From contig JAJNNY010000035.1 of the NCBI GenBank assembly GCA_022453515.1, positions 124,001 through 188,000 on the forward strand: 64,000 nucleotides of DNA. Direction: 5' to 3'. The stretch is from Astrocystis sublimbata. Taxonomy: Eukaryota > Ascomycota > Sordariomycetes > Xylariales > Xylariaceae. The position numbers and the translations under genes were made by a program. Under the pieces are notes generated by a model. The model was not told the DNA's origin and ran no database searches. It was given only the letters and a program-made list of their open reading frames with translations. This document shows, piece by piece, positions 13,392 through 24,926 of this stretch (position 1 is the stretch's first letter; each line of letters begins with the position of its first letter).

Positions 13392-13926
13392 ATCTAGATC
13401 TCTACGATTCGATGAGAGAGGCAGGGAGGGAAGTTGCCGATGGCCAGATCGCTTGCTTGCCAGCGCACAGGCAGGTTTATTCGATGGGGATGAGGCAGCC
13501 GAGGAGTACGCCGTGATGGTAAACACATGGATGCATCCAAAAACAAATGGATTTCGGGCCTTGCGATAGAGAAGACCACATGGGAGGACAGGTGTACGTA
13601 CATATTGTTCAACAGACGATAGCGAGAGAGAGAGAAAACGAACGGGCTCAACCTTGTATCATATGCATCTCGGGGATAATTGCTTGGTTTTGGGCTAGGT
13701 ATGGTGGAAACGCTACCCCTTCTTTTGGCAAAGGCGTCTATAGAAATTGGAGTAGCCGTACAGTATCTATCAGCAACATTCAACATCACCATCAAATGTC
13801 TCTCTCATATGCCATGCAATAGTACAGTTCCGCTTTGAGTTTTCTTATATGCGATCGTAATCATCATCATCATGAGATTTTTGCCGAAGAGATTTTCCGC
13901 CATGCCGCCCGCACGCATATCATGTC
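13392..13926. other. Short spacer between convergent stops
   Basis: This 535-bp stretch lies between the stops of GCV3 and HEM3 and should hold both 3' UTRs. A short CAT triplet run lies near 13860-13874. No coding signal was found. Confidence 0.6.
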
Positions 13927-14997
13927 TTAGGCAGGAATCCACGGCTCCGCATTGTCTCGGCTCGCCTCGCGATCCTTATTGATGACGTCCAAGATGGGCT
14001 GCGCACCATTATCCACCAGCATCTGCGCGACCCTCTTGCCGAACGCAACCGCCTGCTCCCTCGTCGTCACCTCCTCAGTGCTCTCCGCGTCCGCCGCCTC
14101 CGTGCCCTCGACACTGACGACGCACCCCGTAAGCCTCAGGTTGTTCCCCTCCAACCACCTCGTCTCGACACCGATCGGAATACTACACCCGCCCTCGAGC
14201 GTGCGCATGACGCTGCGCTCCGTCTCGATCGCCAGCATCGTCTTCTCGTCCTCAAAGGGGCGCAGCAGCTCAATCATCTTCGCATCGTCCGCGCGCACCT
14301 CGATCCCCAGCCCGCCCTGCCCGACGGCATACAACACACTGCCCCCCGGCGAGTCGCGCTCCAGGTACTCCGAGATGCGCGCATGTCTGTCCGTGCGATG
14401 CAGACCCGCCGCGGCCAGGATGAGAACCGCATACTCGCTCTCTTCATCATCGAGCTTCTTGAGCCTCGTATCGATATTGCCCCTCATGTCCAAGAAGCGC
14501 AGCTTCGGATAGCGGCGCCGGATCTGCGCCATGCGGCGCACACTACTAGTACCTACAACAGCACCTTCAGGAAGGTCCGCCAGGCGCTTATACTTCCCCT
14601 CCAGCCCCTTCTTGACCACCACCACGTCCCGCGGATCCTCTCTTTCCGTAAAACACGCCAGCTTGCATCCCTCAGGTAAGGATGTGGGCATGTCTTTCGC
14701 GCAGTGCACGATGACGTCGAGCTCGCGCGCCACGAGAGCCGCTTCCAGCTCGTTGGTCCAGAGCCCCTTGCCGCCCATCTTGTACAGCGCCGTGATCTTG
14801 TCCTTGTCCGCCTGCGAGAGCATCGGTCGTACTTCGAAGTCGACCGAGGGATGCAGTTTTTGCAAAGAGGCGACCACCCACTCGGCTTGCACGAGCGCGA
14901 GCGCCGACTTGCGCGTGCCGACGCGCACGAGGGGACGCGTGCTGCGCGTCTGTGTGTCCGAGGGGGTTATGATTGGTTGCATTGCTGGGGTCGACAT
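13927..14997 (-). CDS. HEM3: Porphobilinogen deaminase (hydroxymethylbilane synthase)
   Basis: It polymerises four porphobilinogen units into hydroxymethylbilane, the third committed step of heme synthesis, in the cytosol. It is a single exon of 356 aa. Conserved blocks include RVGTRKSALALVQAEWVV (about residues 25-42), the KDMPT catalytic-Asp segment (about 101-105), the Arg-rich SSVRRMAQIRR substrate-binding block, and LEGGCSIPIG with the dipyrromethane-attachment Cys at about 271. The start at 14997 (MSTPAMQ) gives the family's usual length. The frame stays open upstream to an ATG at 15411, but those extra residues are Pro/Ser/Thr-rich and unlike the family. No intron is needed. The stop is convergent with GCV3. 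Confidence 0.96.
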   Translation of the reverse strand: MSTPAMQPIITPSDTQTRSTRPLVRVGTRKSALALVQAEWVVASLQKLHPSVDFEVRPMLSQADKDKITALYKMGGKGLWTNELEAALVARELDVIVHCAKDMPTSLPEGCKLACFTEREDPRDVVVVKKGLEGKYKRLADLPEGAVVGTSSVRRMAQIRRRYPKLRFLDMRGNIDTRLKKLDDEESEYAVLILAAAGLHRTDRHARISEYLERDSPGGSVLYAVGQGGLGIEVRADDAKMIELLRPFEDEKTMLAIETERSVMRTLEGGCSIPIGVETRWLEGNNLRLTGCVVSVEGTEAADAESTEEVTTREQAVAFGKRVAQMLVDNGAQPILDVINKDREASRDNAEPWIPA

Positions 14998-16576
14998 AAT
15001 GGCGGTGGTGGGAGGCGAGGTGAGGTGAGGTGAGGTGACGAGGTTGGGGAGAGCGAGCGGACTCGTCAGCGAGAGTCGAGGGGGATGCGCGGGGTTCCAA
15101 TCGAGCCGAGTGCGCCAGTTGTGCGAAGATCGGTTTTGAGTAATCGATGGGTGGTCACTGGTGGGTCGCGGTCGCACAGGTTTGATGCGGTGGAATTGGT
15201 GTGGGTGAGACGGAGGTACAGATTGATAATTCACTGCCACAGGTGCGCAGGTGAGAATGAGAACAATTGGATAGGTGAGACGAAGGAGTGTCGAGCAGCG
15301 CACTCGGCCTTCTCGGTCTAGTCCAGTTGGTCTGCCGTTGCCAACTTTTGGCGGGGCATGAATGAATCGCGGGGTAAATTCCCTCGCTCTTCCAGTTAAT
15401 GCCTTCGCCATCCCTGCAGCAGCCAGGTTACCCTGAAATGAGTTTGTTTGCTACCTACCCCTGGCTTCGCAATCGTCATGTCCTTAATTATACTACCGGC
15501 AGAGCTTTCAGGAATAACTCTTCCGCTGCTCTGATTTATCTTGGTATGAGCTACCACGGACCTCATTTCCTGTTGGGGCTACTCGTCCTCCACTCAACCA
15601 ACGTCTGTCTGATCGTCTCGGAGACTATACTGATGGGTGTCACGGTGAAAGCATCGGACCAATGATCCCTCTCACGATGTCTCAGCTCTCATCGACCAAT
15701 CTGTTCATGATGGTGACGATGAATCCAAGCCTTACAGTATGTCTTCTAATAGCCCCGACTGTCTTTCCTAAATTCCGCGAGTATCAAGTAAACAGGTTGA
15801 AATTGTAAAATATTGATACTGACGAGCCTCCTCGTTAGCCATCAAACTTTTCGTAAGATCTAAGTCCGCGATCAGCAAAAAAAATGAATATCTTTAGAAG
15901 GAGCCAACCCAGGGGGCACTCGTGAGCTGTAGTATCACAAGAATTTTGTATTCGAAATCCATCGACGCAGGAGCCAAACCGGCCTCATCATGCGCATCAT
16001 CTGTACCGATCTAGCCCTGTCGATCGAGATGCAGCTATCCTTTTACAGTATTCCTGTACGCTGTCATTGAGTCTTCGGATGTAACTGAGTCGTTCGTAAT
16101 GCGATTGTGCTGCTCAATCGTGCTACAGAAAGCTGCGTCGAAGGCACACCAAGAAAACCTCGGTCCATTGAATAGGATACATGTGACGTCGAAATCATGT
16201 TCAAGGATTTCCTCGATGTCTTGCTAAGCCATCAGTCAAATAACAAGTAATTGCTTGTGCGCCTGAATCGGCGAGAGCTGCAGAGAGAAGAGGAGCAGGA
16301 AACTCGCACAGCATCCGATACCCCCCTTTTGTGGTTCATCGGACAGTAGCAGAAGCACAGGTGGCTGCTCCTCGGGAGAATGTCACGTAGTATGAATCAA
16401 ATATCACATGTGATCAGGTCTCAGTAAACAGAAGTCGACGGAAAATGTGTAATGATAATCTCTCAGAAGTCGAGTATAAAAGGAGTCCAAGTGCCGTCGA
16501 CGACTCCCACTCGATTTTCCTGCGCACCCTCCACTCACTACAGGGCCCCAACAACATATCAATCATCATAATCTTG
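14998..16576. other. Intergenic region upstream of HEM3 and the secreted protein gene
   Basis: This 1.6-kb divergent spacer has a tandem GGTGAGGTGA repeat near 15018-15038 just upstream of the HEM3 start. A TATA element lies at its right end. No gene could be supported. Confidence 0.55.
16475..16480 (+). promoter_or_regulatory. TATA box of the secreted Cys-rich protein gene
   Basis: TATAAA lies about 100 bp upstream of the start at 16577, a normal distance for a fungal TATA promoter. It is followed by a C/A-rich leader. Confidence 0.55.
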
Positions 16577-17493
16577 ATGCCCAAAGCAACCATGCATCTC
16601 GCTCACCTCTTCTTGCAAGCCGCCCTCCTCGCCGGGGCCATCGCGGCACCCAACGACCGTCGCCAGGTAGTCATCACCGTCACAGCGACCAGTGCGTTTC
16701 CCACGTTCGAGCTGATCACCGTCACTGCAACCACGACCATCCCCACCTTTGCCGTCGTCACTGTCACTGCGTCTTCAGGATGGGTTCCAGTTAGCGCCCC
16801 TTCAGGATGGGTTCCAGTGAGCGCCCCCTCGGCGCCTTCGCCTCTTCCTCTCTCGGAGGCGCCGGTCCCCTGGGAGCAGCCCTCCGTTCCCGCCCCCGTC
16901 CCGGTCCCCGCCAGTGCTGTCACTTCCGGCGCCTTGTCTCTCCCGCCCGGACCACCTTTGCATCCCACGACCACGACCACTACTTTGTCCGCCTCAACTA
17001 GTGCATCTTCTGGGTCTTCTTCCGGCGGCTCGGGATCTGGGACCGGATCAGGGTCAGGCACAGGGTCTGGCGGCGCAGCCAAGTGCGGCAAAGGATACAC
17101 CTACTGCGGCTACATGTTGACAGAAACCCATAGTATGTTCTGTTCTGTCACGTTCTATTCTTCTTTTATTTTTCTTCCTTTCTCCTTCTTATACTCCAAG
17201 TACCCCCCCCCCCCCCCCCCCCCCAGCCCTCCTCACCCAAGAAGACATCAACAACTAATTCATCCGCAACCCCAGACTTCGCCCAGTCCGTCGTCAACGA
17301 CGCCTACTGCGACGGCCTCCCGAAGCTCTGCTCCGGCGGCCGGCACAAGACCAACATCAACCAGGCCGTCTTCGTCTGTCTCGACGACCAGCCCTCCAAG
17401 GTCGAGCTCCTCTGCGCATGCAGCGGCACCTGTCTGAACAACGCCACGACCAACTACATTGCCCATTGCGACGTGCCTTGTGTCAATGCCTAA
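16577..17493 (+). CDS. Secreted cysteine-rich protein with VTVTA repeats
   Basis: Exons 16577-17132 and 17276-17493 give 257 aa. A signal peptide is evident (MHLAHLFLQAALLAGAIAAP). The start at 16577 is the first ATG; ATG 16592 has the better context and would give a cleaner signal peptide. Next come three copies of a VITVTA/VTVTA motif, then two GWVPVSAPS units, a Pro-rich stretch, and a Thr/Ser/Gly linker. The C-terminal about 90 residues hold ten Cys, beginning CGKGYTYCGYML and ending HCDVPCVNA. The layout of linker plus Cys-rich domain suggests an extracellular, possibly wall- or host-associated protein, but I recognise no named family. The acceptor at 17274-17275 is preferred because it preserves the Cys domain; an upstream acceptor at 17225-17226 leads to an early stop. 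Confidence 0.75.
17203..17224. repeat. 22-nt poly-C homopolymer in an intron
   Basis: An uninterrupted run of 22 C residues sits in the intron of the secreted Cys-rich protein gene, directly before an AG. On the coding strand it forms an unusually pure polypyrimidine tract. Its exact length is liable to sequencing error. Confidence 0.85.
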
Positions 17494-20234
17494 GTAAGTA
17501 GGTAAAAGGGTGTGATGGCTAGGTAGTTCTGAGAATATGATGGCTGGGTTGGTAGGTACTACTTAATTAGTTGGGGGTGGGATTATCGGTAGTGGCATGT
17601 CAAAAGGCTCTGGTACAGGCAGGCATTTGCGTGCTTTTGGAAAAGATGATCAGCAGGGGCGCACACACAGTTGGTGAACTTTATTCTACGAGAGTAGTCC
17701 ATTCGCTTTCAAGCCTCCGGTTGATGGGAGGTTCTCGGGCATTGTTTTCAGATTGATACCAGATCTTACCAACCGATGTTTTCTCTCAAGTTAATTCAAA
17801 ACTCCAAATCGCGAAGAGCGAGGGAATTACTCTTGCATAATACCAAATGGCGACAATTTCACTTCCAGTGTAGTTCCCTGATATCGATTTGCTGGATTGC
17901 AACTACGCGACCGAGCTGATCCGGTGTTCACATTTGACATGTTAACTCGCCATATACCTGAGACTCCAATAGACCGATTCGGACCGCCAAGAATAGGTGA
18001 TCACGATCACTGCTAAAGGCCACATGGGGCACACCTTTGACGCGGATCATGGCCACGAAAGCTGGACCGATACGCAGGAACGGCGAGCAGGTATCCTATT
18101 CCAATAAGTGATCAGCGAAGCTAACAAATGCCACTTCTGAATGACATTCTCTCTCCTCTTCTATCATGGTATTTGTACATTTTCGCCATGAATCACATGA
18201 GAGCTTGTGCTGGGTGCGAATGAGGATATCATGCAAAAGACAACCAAACCTGTGGTGAGTTACGATTGTCATACTCATCATCTGCTCCAAAAGGCCCTCA
18301 TTTCGTAGAACACTTTACCTGACACACAATCCTCGGGTTATCTCATGAAATCTTCGCAGACATATTATTTACCGTCTCGTGATTATCCGTCGCCAGCCTC
18401 AATATCTCACGTTAAGCGCTTGTTGAGGTAGCCAGGCCAGCTGTCGCAACGTATTCAAATTGAAAATATCACCGAGCAAGGCCCATAGTGAAGCCGTAGA
18501 GAAATTGACGAAAGCTGGCTCATCTGCCAAGCAAAGGATGATTGAAGAAGTTCTCCTGTTGATCTTTACCTAACCACAACTCTAAGAACCACCGAGTCGC
18601 CGCCTACGACCACGACCACAACCGCGACGGGCAAGAGAGACATGGGCTGCGGCATAGACAAGCAAACCACGGGAACAATGACATCATCCAGCATCTATTT
18701 TCAAAATGTCCGAAATCACTGCCACATGGGAAGCTATACTGGAGTTATACTGGGGCGCCGAGCGGGCGCCAGCAAGAAAGAGCTAATGATGATGGCGGCA
18801 ACGGCCGTTTCTCGGACGTATAGTCCCCGGCATATATACCTCCGCAACCCCAACCCGGCCCCATCGGCTCCGCCCTCGAGCTGCAGACTAGTCCGATTTG
18901 AGGCTCTTCCCGTTGCCAATTACCCATTAAACGGTCCTTAAATGGCGAAGGGATGCGATGACTGTAGCTAACAAGATATGATGAGATGAACGGCTGTCAT
19001 GTTGATTGTTGTGGAGGCGGGATGGGAATGCGGGGAAGAGGCGTGATCGCCTACACTATTCATACGTCTCTAATTAACGATTAAGCCATCGCAGACTGTC
19101 TTCAGTGTCGCGTCCTTTCACAACATCGTGAGATGGCAAGATGTGAGTTTTGGCGGGTCTACCTTACGGCTGTAGATTCCAATAATAGCTTCAACATGCA
19201 AGAGACTACGTCATTCGCACAGAAGCGAAAAACAAAACAACAACAGCAGCACTGCAGGACGAACCATGTCCATGCAATGAATGTATCCGGTGCCTGGCGG
19301 GTTGCGCAGAGAACTTTTGAGAGATTCCCACATGGCTGGCATGGCTCGTTGCGGACTGCGACACTGCAATACCACACCGCCGAGCCCCAACCGAGCGCGT
19401 GCCAAGATAAATGCACCGTCGGAGGTATCAATGTCATGCATAAGGTAAGTGGCCACCGAGTTGCCGCCCATTGCACATCGTCCATCGCCCGGCAGAGATG
19501 GATCCTAAACTAGCATGAGATGCATAGGGCGACTTGGGCAGATGGCATGCATTGCTATGTGGAGCCCCCGGACAGCTCTCGCTTAGAAGCTGGCCGACGA
19601 ACGACCGGAGCAGTAGCCAAGTCAACAGGACAAGGGAGCTTGGCTTGGGGTTTCTTCGGCTGTTGACTCTTGACCCGAACAGCTGAGTGCCCCCTCAGAG
19701 CTCACTGCCAATCGTAGGAGACTGTGTGGCGGGCTGGCTGGCATCGTGCCGAAACAACAAATGGTGATCGTGATCTCACCCAAACTGGGCGCGTCTGTGC
19801 CCTCGTCTGCTGCCATACCGATGGCTGCAGCTGGGTTTCGCGGCCCTACTCGGCTCAATCTGACCAAGTCGGTTCGGGCCTTCTAGCGTTCGAACAGCGG
19901 CGACGGCCTTGGAGATGCTATGCTGTGCTTGTGCGGCGTGATGCTCGCGTCGATCTGGGTTTGGTAAGTTGAAGTTTGAGTTGGAGTTGTGTGGTTGATT
20001 GATTGATGTCCTTCGCCATCGGACGGACAACAATATGAACGACATTCCGATTATAAAACAACTCAAACACCCACGGGTTTTCGAGATTGAAAGAACCCAT
20101 CCACCACGGCAATCACATCGACTCCTACTTGGTTCTCTCCAACAGGCCACTCTGCAATCGTCTCGCCTCTCGCTCTTCGATTCAACTTCTCTCGCTCAGC
20201 TCAGCCACTCACTACCAACCCAATAACCGACAAG
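17494..20234. other. Long gene-free spacer
   Basis: This 2.7-kb stretch lies between two genes for secreted proteins. A Thr-rich open stretch near 18564-18940 reads through about 125 codons on the plus strand but shows no conserved motif. I do not call a gene. A TATA element is at the right end. Confidence 0.5.
20052..20058 (+). promoter_or_regulatory. TATA box of the AA16 LPMO gene
   Basis: TATAAAA lies about 180 bp upstream of the start codon at 20235, which is compatible with a TATA promoter and a moderate leader. Confidence 0.45.
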
Positions 20235-21142
20235 ATGTTGACTCAGACTCTGGCACTCGCTGCGGGCCTCGCCCCCCTCGTCGCTGGACACGGCTACATG
20301 ACGACCCCCAAGAGCCGCACGTCCCAGGGTGTTGATGTAAGTATTCCATTCGCCGAAACCCCTTTTACCTCTTCATCTTCTTCTTCTCCTATCTTGCACC
20401 AAAAAGGGGGCTCACGCTCACACCCATCCAGGCCGGCACAGACACCTGCCCCGAGTGCACGATCCTCGAGCCCGTCGAGTCGTGGCCCAACCTAGACTCG
20501 GCGCCGGTCGGCAAGAGCGGCATCTGCGGGTTCAACGCGCGCGTAGACACGGACTACAACTTCCCCGACACCAAGAACGGGTGGGGCGTGGACGTAGTCG
20601 ACACCTTCGCGCCGGGCGACATCGTCGACGTCGTGTGGTGCGTGGACAACAACGGCGACCACGGCGGCATGTTCACGTACCGACTATGCAACGACCAGTC
20701 CATCGTCGACAAGTTCCTGGACCCGGACAACGAGCCGACGGAAGAGGACAAGCAGGCGGCGGAAGAGTGCTTCCAGGAAGGCATCCTCGACTGCAACGAC
20801 GTCGACGGCCAGACGTGCGACTACAGCGCCGACTGCGGCGACGACGGCGACTGCCACCGCAACGACTGGTTCACGTGCAACGCTTTTGATGACAGCGGCT
20901 GCATCGGCGTTGATAATGCTGAGCTCAACAGCTGCTATACTTCCATTGCCGGCGGCTACACGGTGTCGAAGAAGGTCAAGATCCCGGAGGACTTCAAGGA
21001 GTCCGACCACACCCTCATGTCCTTCAAGTGGAACTCGTACCAGACTGGCCAGATCTACCTCTCCTGCGCCGACATCGCCATCAAGGGCAGCGCCAAGAAG
21101 GAGGCTGCCAATGTCCGCAAGGCCCCTAAGCTCCGCCTATAA
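20235..21142 (+). CDS. AA16-type lytic polysaccharide monooxygenase (secreted, copper)
   Basis: LPMOs of this family oxidatively cleave polysaccharide chains, cellulose in the characterised AA16 members. Exons 20235-20336 and 20432-21142 give 270 aa. An 18-residue signal peptide is cut before His19, so the mature N-terminus is [11 protein letters not shown]. That His would be the first ligand of the copper histidine brace. The second is probably His111 in [14 protein letters not shown]. Further family marks are [45 protein letters not shown] and a closing [13 protein letters not shown]. There is no carbohydrate-binding module or GPI signal. Codon use is strongly G/C-ending. The family assignment rests on overall motif order recalled from AA16; substrate is inferred. 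Confidence 0.9.
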
Positions 21143-21922
21143 GCTTGCTGCGTCTCATCTCATCTCATCTCATCTCTCGTCTGAGTACTGGCGCGAGCCA
21201 GTGATGATGAGGGATCCTGCTGCTTGAGAAAGTCAAGTCAGCGGTCGTCTATGAGCTCTTTGATGACTTCAACACTTGTTATGGGAAGAGGAGTCGGAGG
21301 AGAGACAAACAAAGCTACTGGCTTATCTGTATATAGACAACTCCTTTTTACACAAGTTGAAGAAGTTGGTGTTGGATAGGAGGGAAAGGGTGGTCAATCG
21401 TTGGGATATGAGTCATTGGGGAATGAATGTAGTGAGAATTATGATAATTGCCATTGGAGAATCTACGATCATTTCTGTCCTGAATCTAATCTTCGTGTCT
21501 TGTCATTATTCGGTCTCGGTCGTGTCAAATGGACTTTTGTCTGTAAAGTTGTGAGGTCTCCCTTTTTCCTGCAGTATAGAAACCCTGTCGAGGGCACCTC
21601 CCCGTCCCATCGTCCACTGAGGAGTAGGTACAACATGGAACGATTCACGAATGTTAATGCAGTGCATCATGGATTAATGTATATTGCGCAAAGATACCTA
21701 AGTAACCAAGACCCCAAATCCCAGACGCCTAAATCATTAACCAGTCGTGAATAAGATCCCCATCATCTTCCCAATTCCGAATCCGTATCCGTATCCGTGT
21801 AGTATCATTATGTACAGGGCATCAATTCGTGTTTCAACGACAAATCATCCTCCGTCGTCTCGTCTCGTCGCAGCTGTATCTATCTGTCTTTGGAAGCCAG
21901 CATCAAGCTCTTCCTCTTCTTC
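21143..21922. other. Spacer between convergent stops
   Basis: This 780-bp stretch contains the 3' ends of the LPMO gene and the small conserved gene. Short tandem repeats of CATCT (about 21157-21176) and CCGTAT (about 21782-21798) are visible. No gene is supported. Confidence 0.6.
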
Positions 21923-22440
21923 TTACAATCCAAGGCCAGAAACCACAGGGATATTGCTCGTGATGCCTGAAGTGCCCTTGTTGACGTTCTCGTCGACCTC
22001 GTCCTTGGGGTCCTTCTTGCCGCGCGGGTCGACGGCCTTCATGGCCGAGGATCCCAGGTTGCCGACGGGCTCGAGGATGCCGCCCTGGCCGACCGTGCTG
22101 GCGGCGAGGTCGTGCGTCTTGTCTTGCAGTGTGTCGACTTGGTCGATGCCTGTTACTTTGGTGCGGTCGAGGGTGTCTTTGCGATGTTAGTTAGTATGTC
22201 GCGTGGGGTATTGGGCGAGACAGCACAGCATGGGAGAGGGAGAGAGAGAAGGAGAGAAAACGCACCTCGTGTGGCATAGCTTGTCCGGTTGTCCTTGGTG
22301 AAGTACTTCAGGTACATGTCCTCGATCCACGGCATCCACGAGTCGTATTGCTCGTTGTACTTCTCCTGCGCCCACTCCATCATGGTCTGCTTCTTCTGCT
22401 CCTCCTCGGTGAGGGGACGTTGCTGGTTGCTGTCGGCCAT
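21923..22440 (-). CDS. Conserved small hydrophilic fungal protein, function unknown
   Basis: Exons 22440-22266 and 22176-21923 give 142 aa, with an 89-nt intron splitting the Asp codon in YATRDTLDRTKVTG. The protein is hydrophilic. An acidic Gln/Glu-rich start (RPLTEEEQKKQ) precedes a Trp/Tyr-rich segment (MMEWAQEKYNEQYDSWMPW, IEDMYLKYF). The second exon encodes a Gly/Asp/Lys-rich part ending NIPVVSGLGL. There is no signal peptide, membrane helix or recognised domain. The continuous Trp/Tyr-rich segment and clean splicing support a real gene. It is convergent with the LPMO gene. Confidence 0.7.
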
Positions 22441-24242
22441 TGCTGGGGTCCTTGTTAGTAACTTGTGTAGTTGATGATCGATATGTAGGAGAGGGGAATA
22501 AGATTCCGCAGATGGGATGCAATGATCTGCTCGCTTGGTATAGATTTGACTTACTGAATATGTAGTGGCAAAATGTGCAGAGCAATAATAATTAAATGCC
22601 GACGCGTAGTTTCTTTGGGAAATAGAAAGGATTTCTTAATTCATGTACTTTGAAGATGCGATGAATGATAGAATAGATTGTTCAGATTCAACTCACGCGA
22701 GGAGACTCGGGATCTACTACGACTATTGTACTACTCCCGATAATCAACAGCTGCCTACCTATGATCTCACACCCCTCCCCAGAGATAAACCACAGCAGGT
22801 TTTCCTCCCGCTTTCCCACTGAGGTAGCTTACACTAAATATTTACCTAGCTGGCTCATTCGTAGGTTGACGTGTGTCGCAATGGTGGTGTAACGCGCTTG
22901 AGACCGTTGAGGGCCCCCCAGCGCGGGTGGTGGGGTGTGGCGTCCCGACTCGCTACGTCATCGAGTGACATGGTCCTCTTCTTCTGATTCGTTCGATTTG
23001 CTCATGCTTGCGCCGGACAGGGAGCCCCCTTCTTGGAAAGGTGTGTCAAGCCACACGATGCGGTATTTGATAGGCGGGCGTGGTCCAGCGAGCTATGCGC
23101 TAATGTGTCATGCCTGATCGTGTGTGCGATGGGCACTTGACTTGTCGTTAGGCACTGATGAGAAGCCTTCGTGGATGGTCTTGTCTTAAGTACCTACCTC
23201 TGGGAGAGTGGTCAATGCGTACATGTACATGGCTGTGAGAGTTCGAACTAAAACGTGCATTAGGTGCTTGGCTTGTGGTGGAGTTGCAGTAAAAATGATT
23301 TTCCACCTCCATGCGTGGTATCTACCTACTTAGTCGGTACTTGATGATCATGGGATCGGAGGGCTAAAATCGTCACGGGTACTAATGGCTAGTAGCATAT
23401 AAGCACGGTCAAGATTACACCTTACGTCCTTCGGGGCATAGCATCACTACTAAGTATTCATTGTCTTGGCGCCATAGCCAACGGTAATCAATCAGTAGGT
23501 AGGTACCTTGGAATCTGAACAAGATCACTTGGCACATCCTTTCCCGTACTTTCGATTTACTCGTTAACGCCACGCGAGGCATGCTGAAGACATGCAGTAA
23601 TCTGCTTCGACCTCTCAGCTTCGGACAAAAAGAAAATAATGTTCCGGCATACACAGATGAGCTAGGGCCGCAGCTGATTAACCTCCCAAGACGCATGAAA
23701 CAATGATATTCAATCTCTCCAACAACAAATGCCTAAACGGGGCTTCGGACAAAGAAACCGAAGGCTGCTGCGTTATGGAAGGTACCTACCTACATAAAGA
23801 AATAATACTTGGTTGTTCAATGGCGAGGTTGGCGTAGTGCTTGCATCCAAACGTTGGACGCATACAGTTGAACAAAATCAATTATAGTCTAGAGATACCT
23901 ATTCCAGGTACTTCGTGCAGTTGATAATTGCTCTCTTCTATGTAGAGTTAAAGTGAGTTCAACTGCCTATCACCTCTTATTGGAAATGGCTGTTGGCTCC
24001 CAAAGATATAATCCCTTGGGGCAAGGTATTTCAAACACCCACAAACTCTCTAATATTGTCCTTTTCGTACCTATTAATACCGTCCTACCCTACCCCGCCT
24101 TACCAATCTTTTTCTTCCATCATGAACCCCAACTTTGCTAGACTTCTTCATTGTCTCAATCCACGACGACTAGAATAATCAAACCTCTATCTATCCATCC
24201 ACCCGCCCCTATATATCACCATCTAGTCGATTCGAACACACA
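22441..24242. other. Intergenic region with one dispersed-repeat copy
   Basis: This 1.8-kb stretch carries several TACCTAC/GGTAGG short motifs and one copy of a dispersed repeat at 23782-24009. No gene is supported. Confidence 0.55.
23782..24009. repeat. Dispersed repeat, copy 1
   Basis: This segment matches 29740-29962 in the same orientation. Shared landmarks in order are GTACCT, CATAAA, AATACTTGG, GGTTGGCG, TATAGTCTAGAGAT, then TATCACCTCTTA and CCAAAGATAT. In the two best-aligned blocks (49 and 42 positions) I count 11 differences, all transitions. Copy 1 has about 50 extra bases in its middle. The element type is unknown; it could be a solo LTR or a MITE remnant. Confidence 0.75.
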
Positions 24243-24926
24243 ATGGCGAACCCGACCACTTCCAAAGAGAAGCGATCCGCAACCCCCGATGGCGACACGA
24301 ACCCCAGCGTTCGAACCACAGTGATCACAGACCCCGCTGTCACCTTAGGTATCGCAGGGCCAGCGACGAAGTTTCACAAAGGAGGCTGGCCCTTATCCAA
24401 GGCCTCATTCCTCTTCGACCGTGATATCATATACCGCGATGCCTGGGACCAGGATTTTATAGGCTTGGAATTTTGGGCCCTTGATATCCATAACGGCACA
24501 TATTGTCGAGGGCATCTGACCGAGGCCGTCGACTATTTCAGAGACGACATGTTGCGTTTGATCAAACAATACGAAGATGCCCAAGCCGAGGATGAGCTGT
24601 TCGATTCCCGGCTCGACGAAAACAACGACCCATTCAATGCCTCGTCCTACAGGGAGGAACTGGAATATGAATGCAAAGATATCTGGGACCGGTTTGAGAT
24701 CGAATTGGATTATATTAAGACGCACAATGGAACTGGAAATAAAACTGAAACTGAAACGAAGAAGGAGACGACAACGACAGACACCCCAACTAGACCCCAG
24801 CCACAAGGTCAAGGTTTGAGCACAACTTTGCTCTTGGGACTGGTCGTCGGATGTTTCGTTGGTGTGATCGGATCGTTTGTTGGTCTGATGGCGGTAGCCC
24901 GTGGGCTTGCGCATGTGGAGCTATAG
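24243..24926 (+). CDS. Probable tail-anchored membrane protein, function unknown
   Basis: It is a single exon of 227 aa. The N-terminal part is polar. A central segment is rich in Trp, Tyr and acids (FWALDIHNGTYCRGHLTEAV; DIWDRFEIELDYI) and is predicted to be helical. Next is a Thr/Lys/Glu linker (NKTETETKKETTTTDTPT). One C-terminal hydrophobic helix, LLLGLVVGCFVGVIGSFVG (about residues 197-215), ends about 12 residues before the stop. With no signal peptide, a tail-anchored topology is likely. No family was recognised. Dispersed-repeat copy 1 ends 233 bp upstream of its start. Confidence 0.65.
   Translation: MANPTTSKEKRSATPDGDTNPSVRTTVITDPAVTLGIAGPATKFHKGGWPLSKASFLFDRDIIYRDAWDQDFIGLEFWALDIHNGTYCRGHLTEAVDYFRDDMLRLIKQYEDAQAEDELFDSRLDENNDPFNASSYREELEYECKDIWDRFEIELDYIKTHNGTGNKTETETKKETTTTDTPTRPQPQGQGLSTTLLLGLVVGCFVGVIGSFVGLMAVARGLAHVEL

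Noticed and set aside
14998..15411. N-terminal extension of HEM3 to ATG 15411
   Set aside because: The added residues are Pro/Ser/Thr-rich and unlike the family. The downstream ATG gives normal length, and the extension probably reflects an open 5' leader.
18564..18940. Thr-rich open stretch of about 125 codons, DLYLTTTLRTTES to a stop
   Set aside because: No signal peptide, no Cys pattern, and the start codon lies only in the middle. It resembles linker sequence but has no neighbouring domain.
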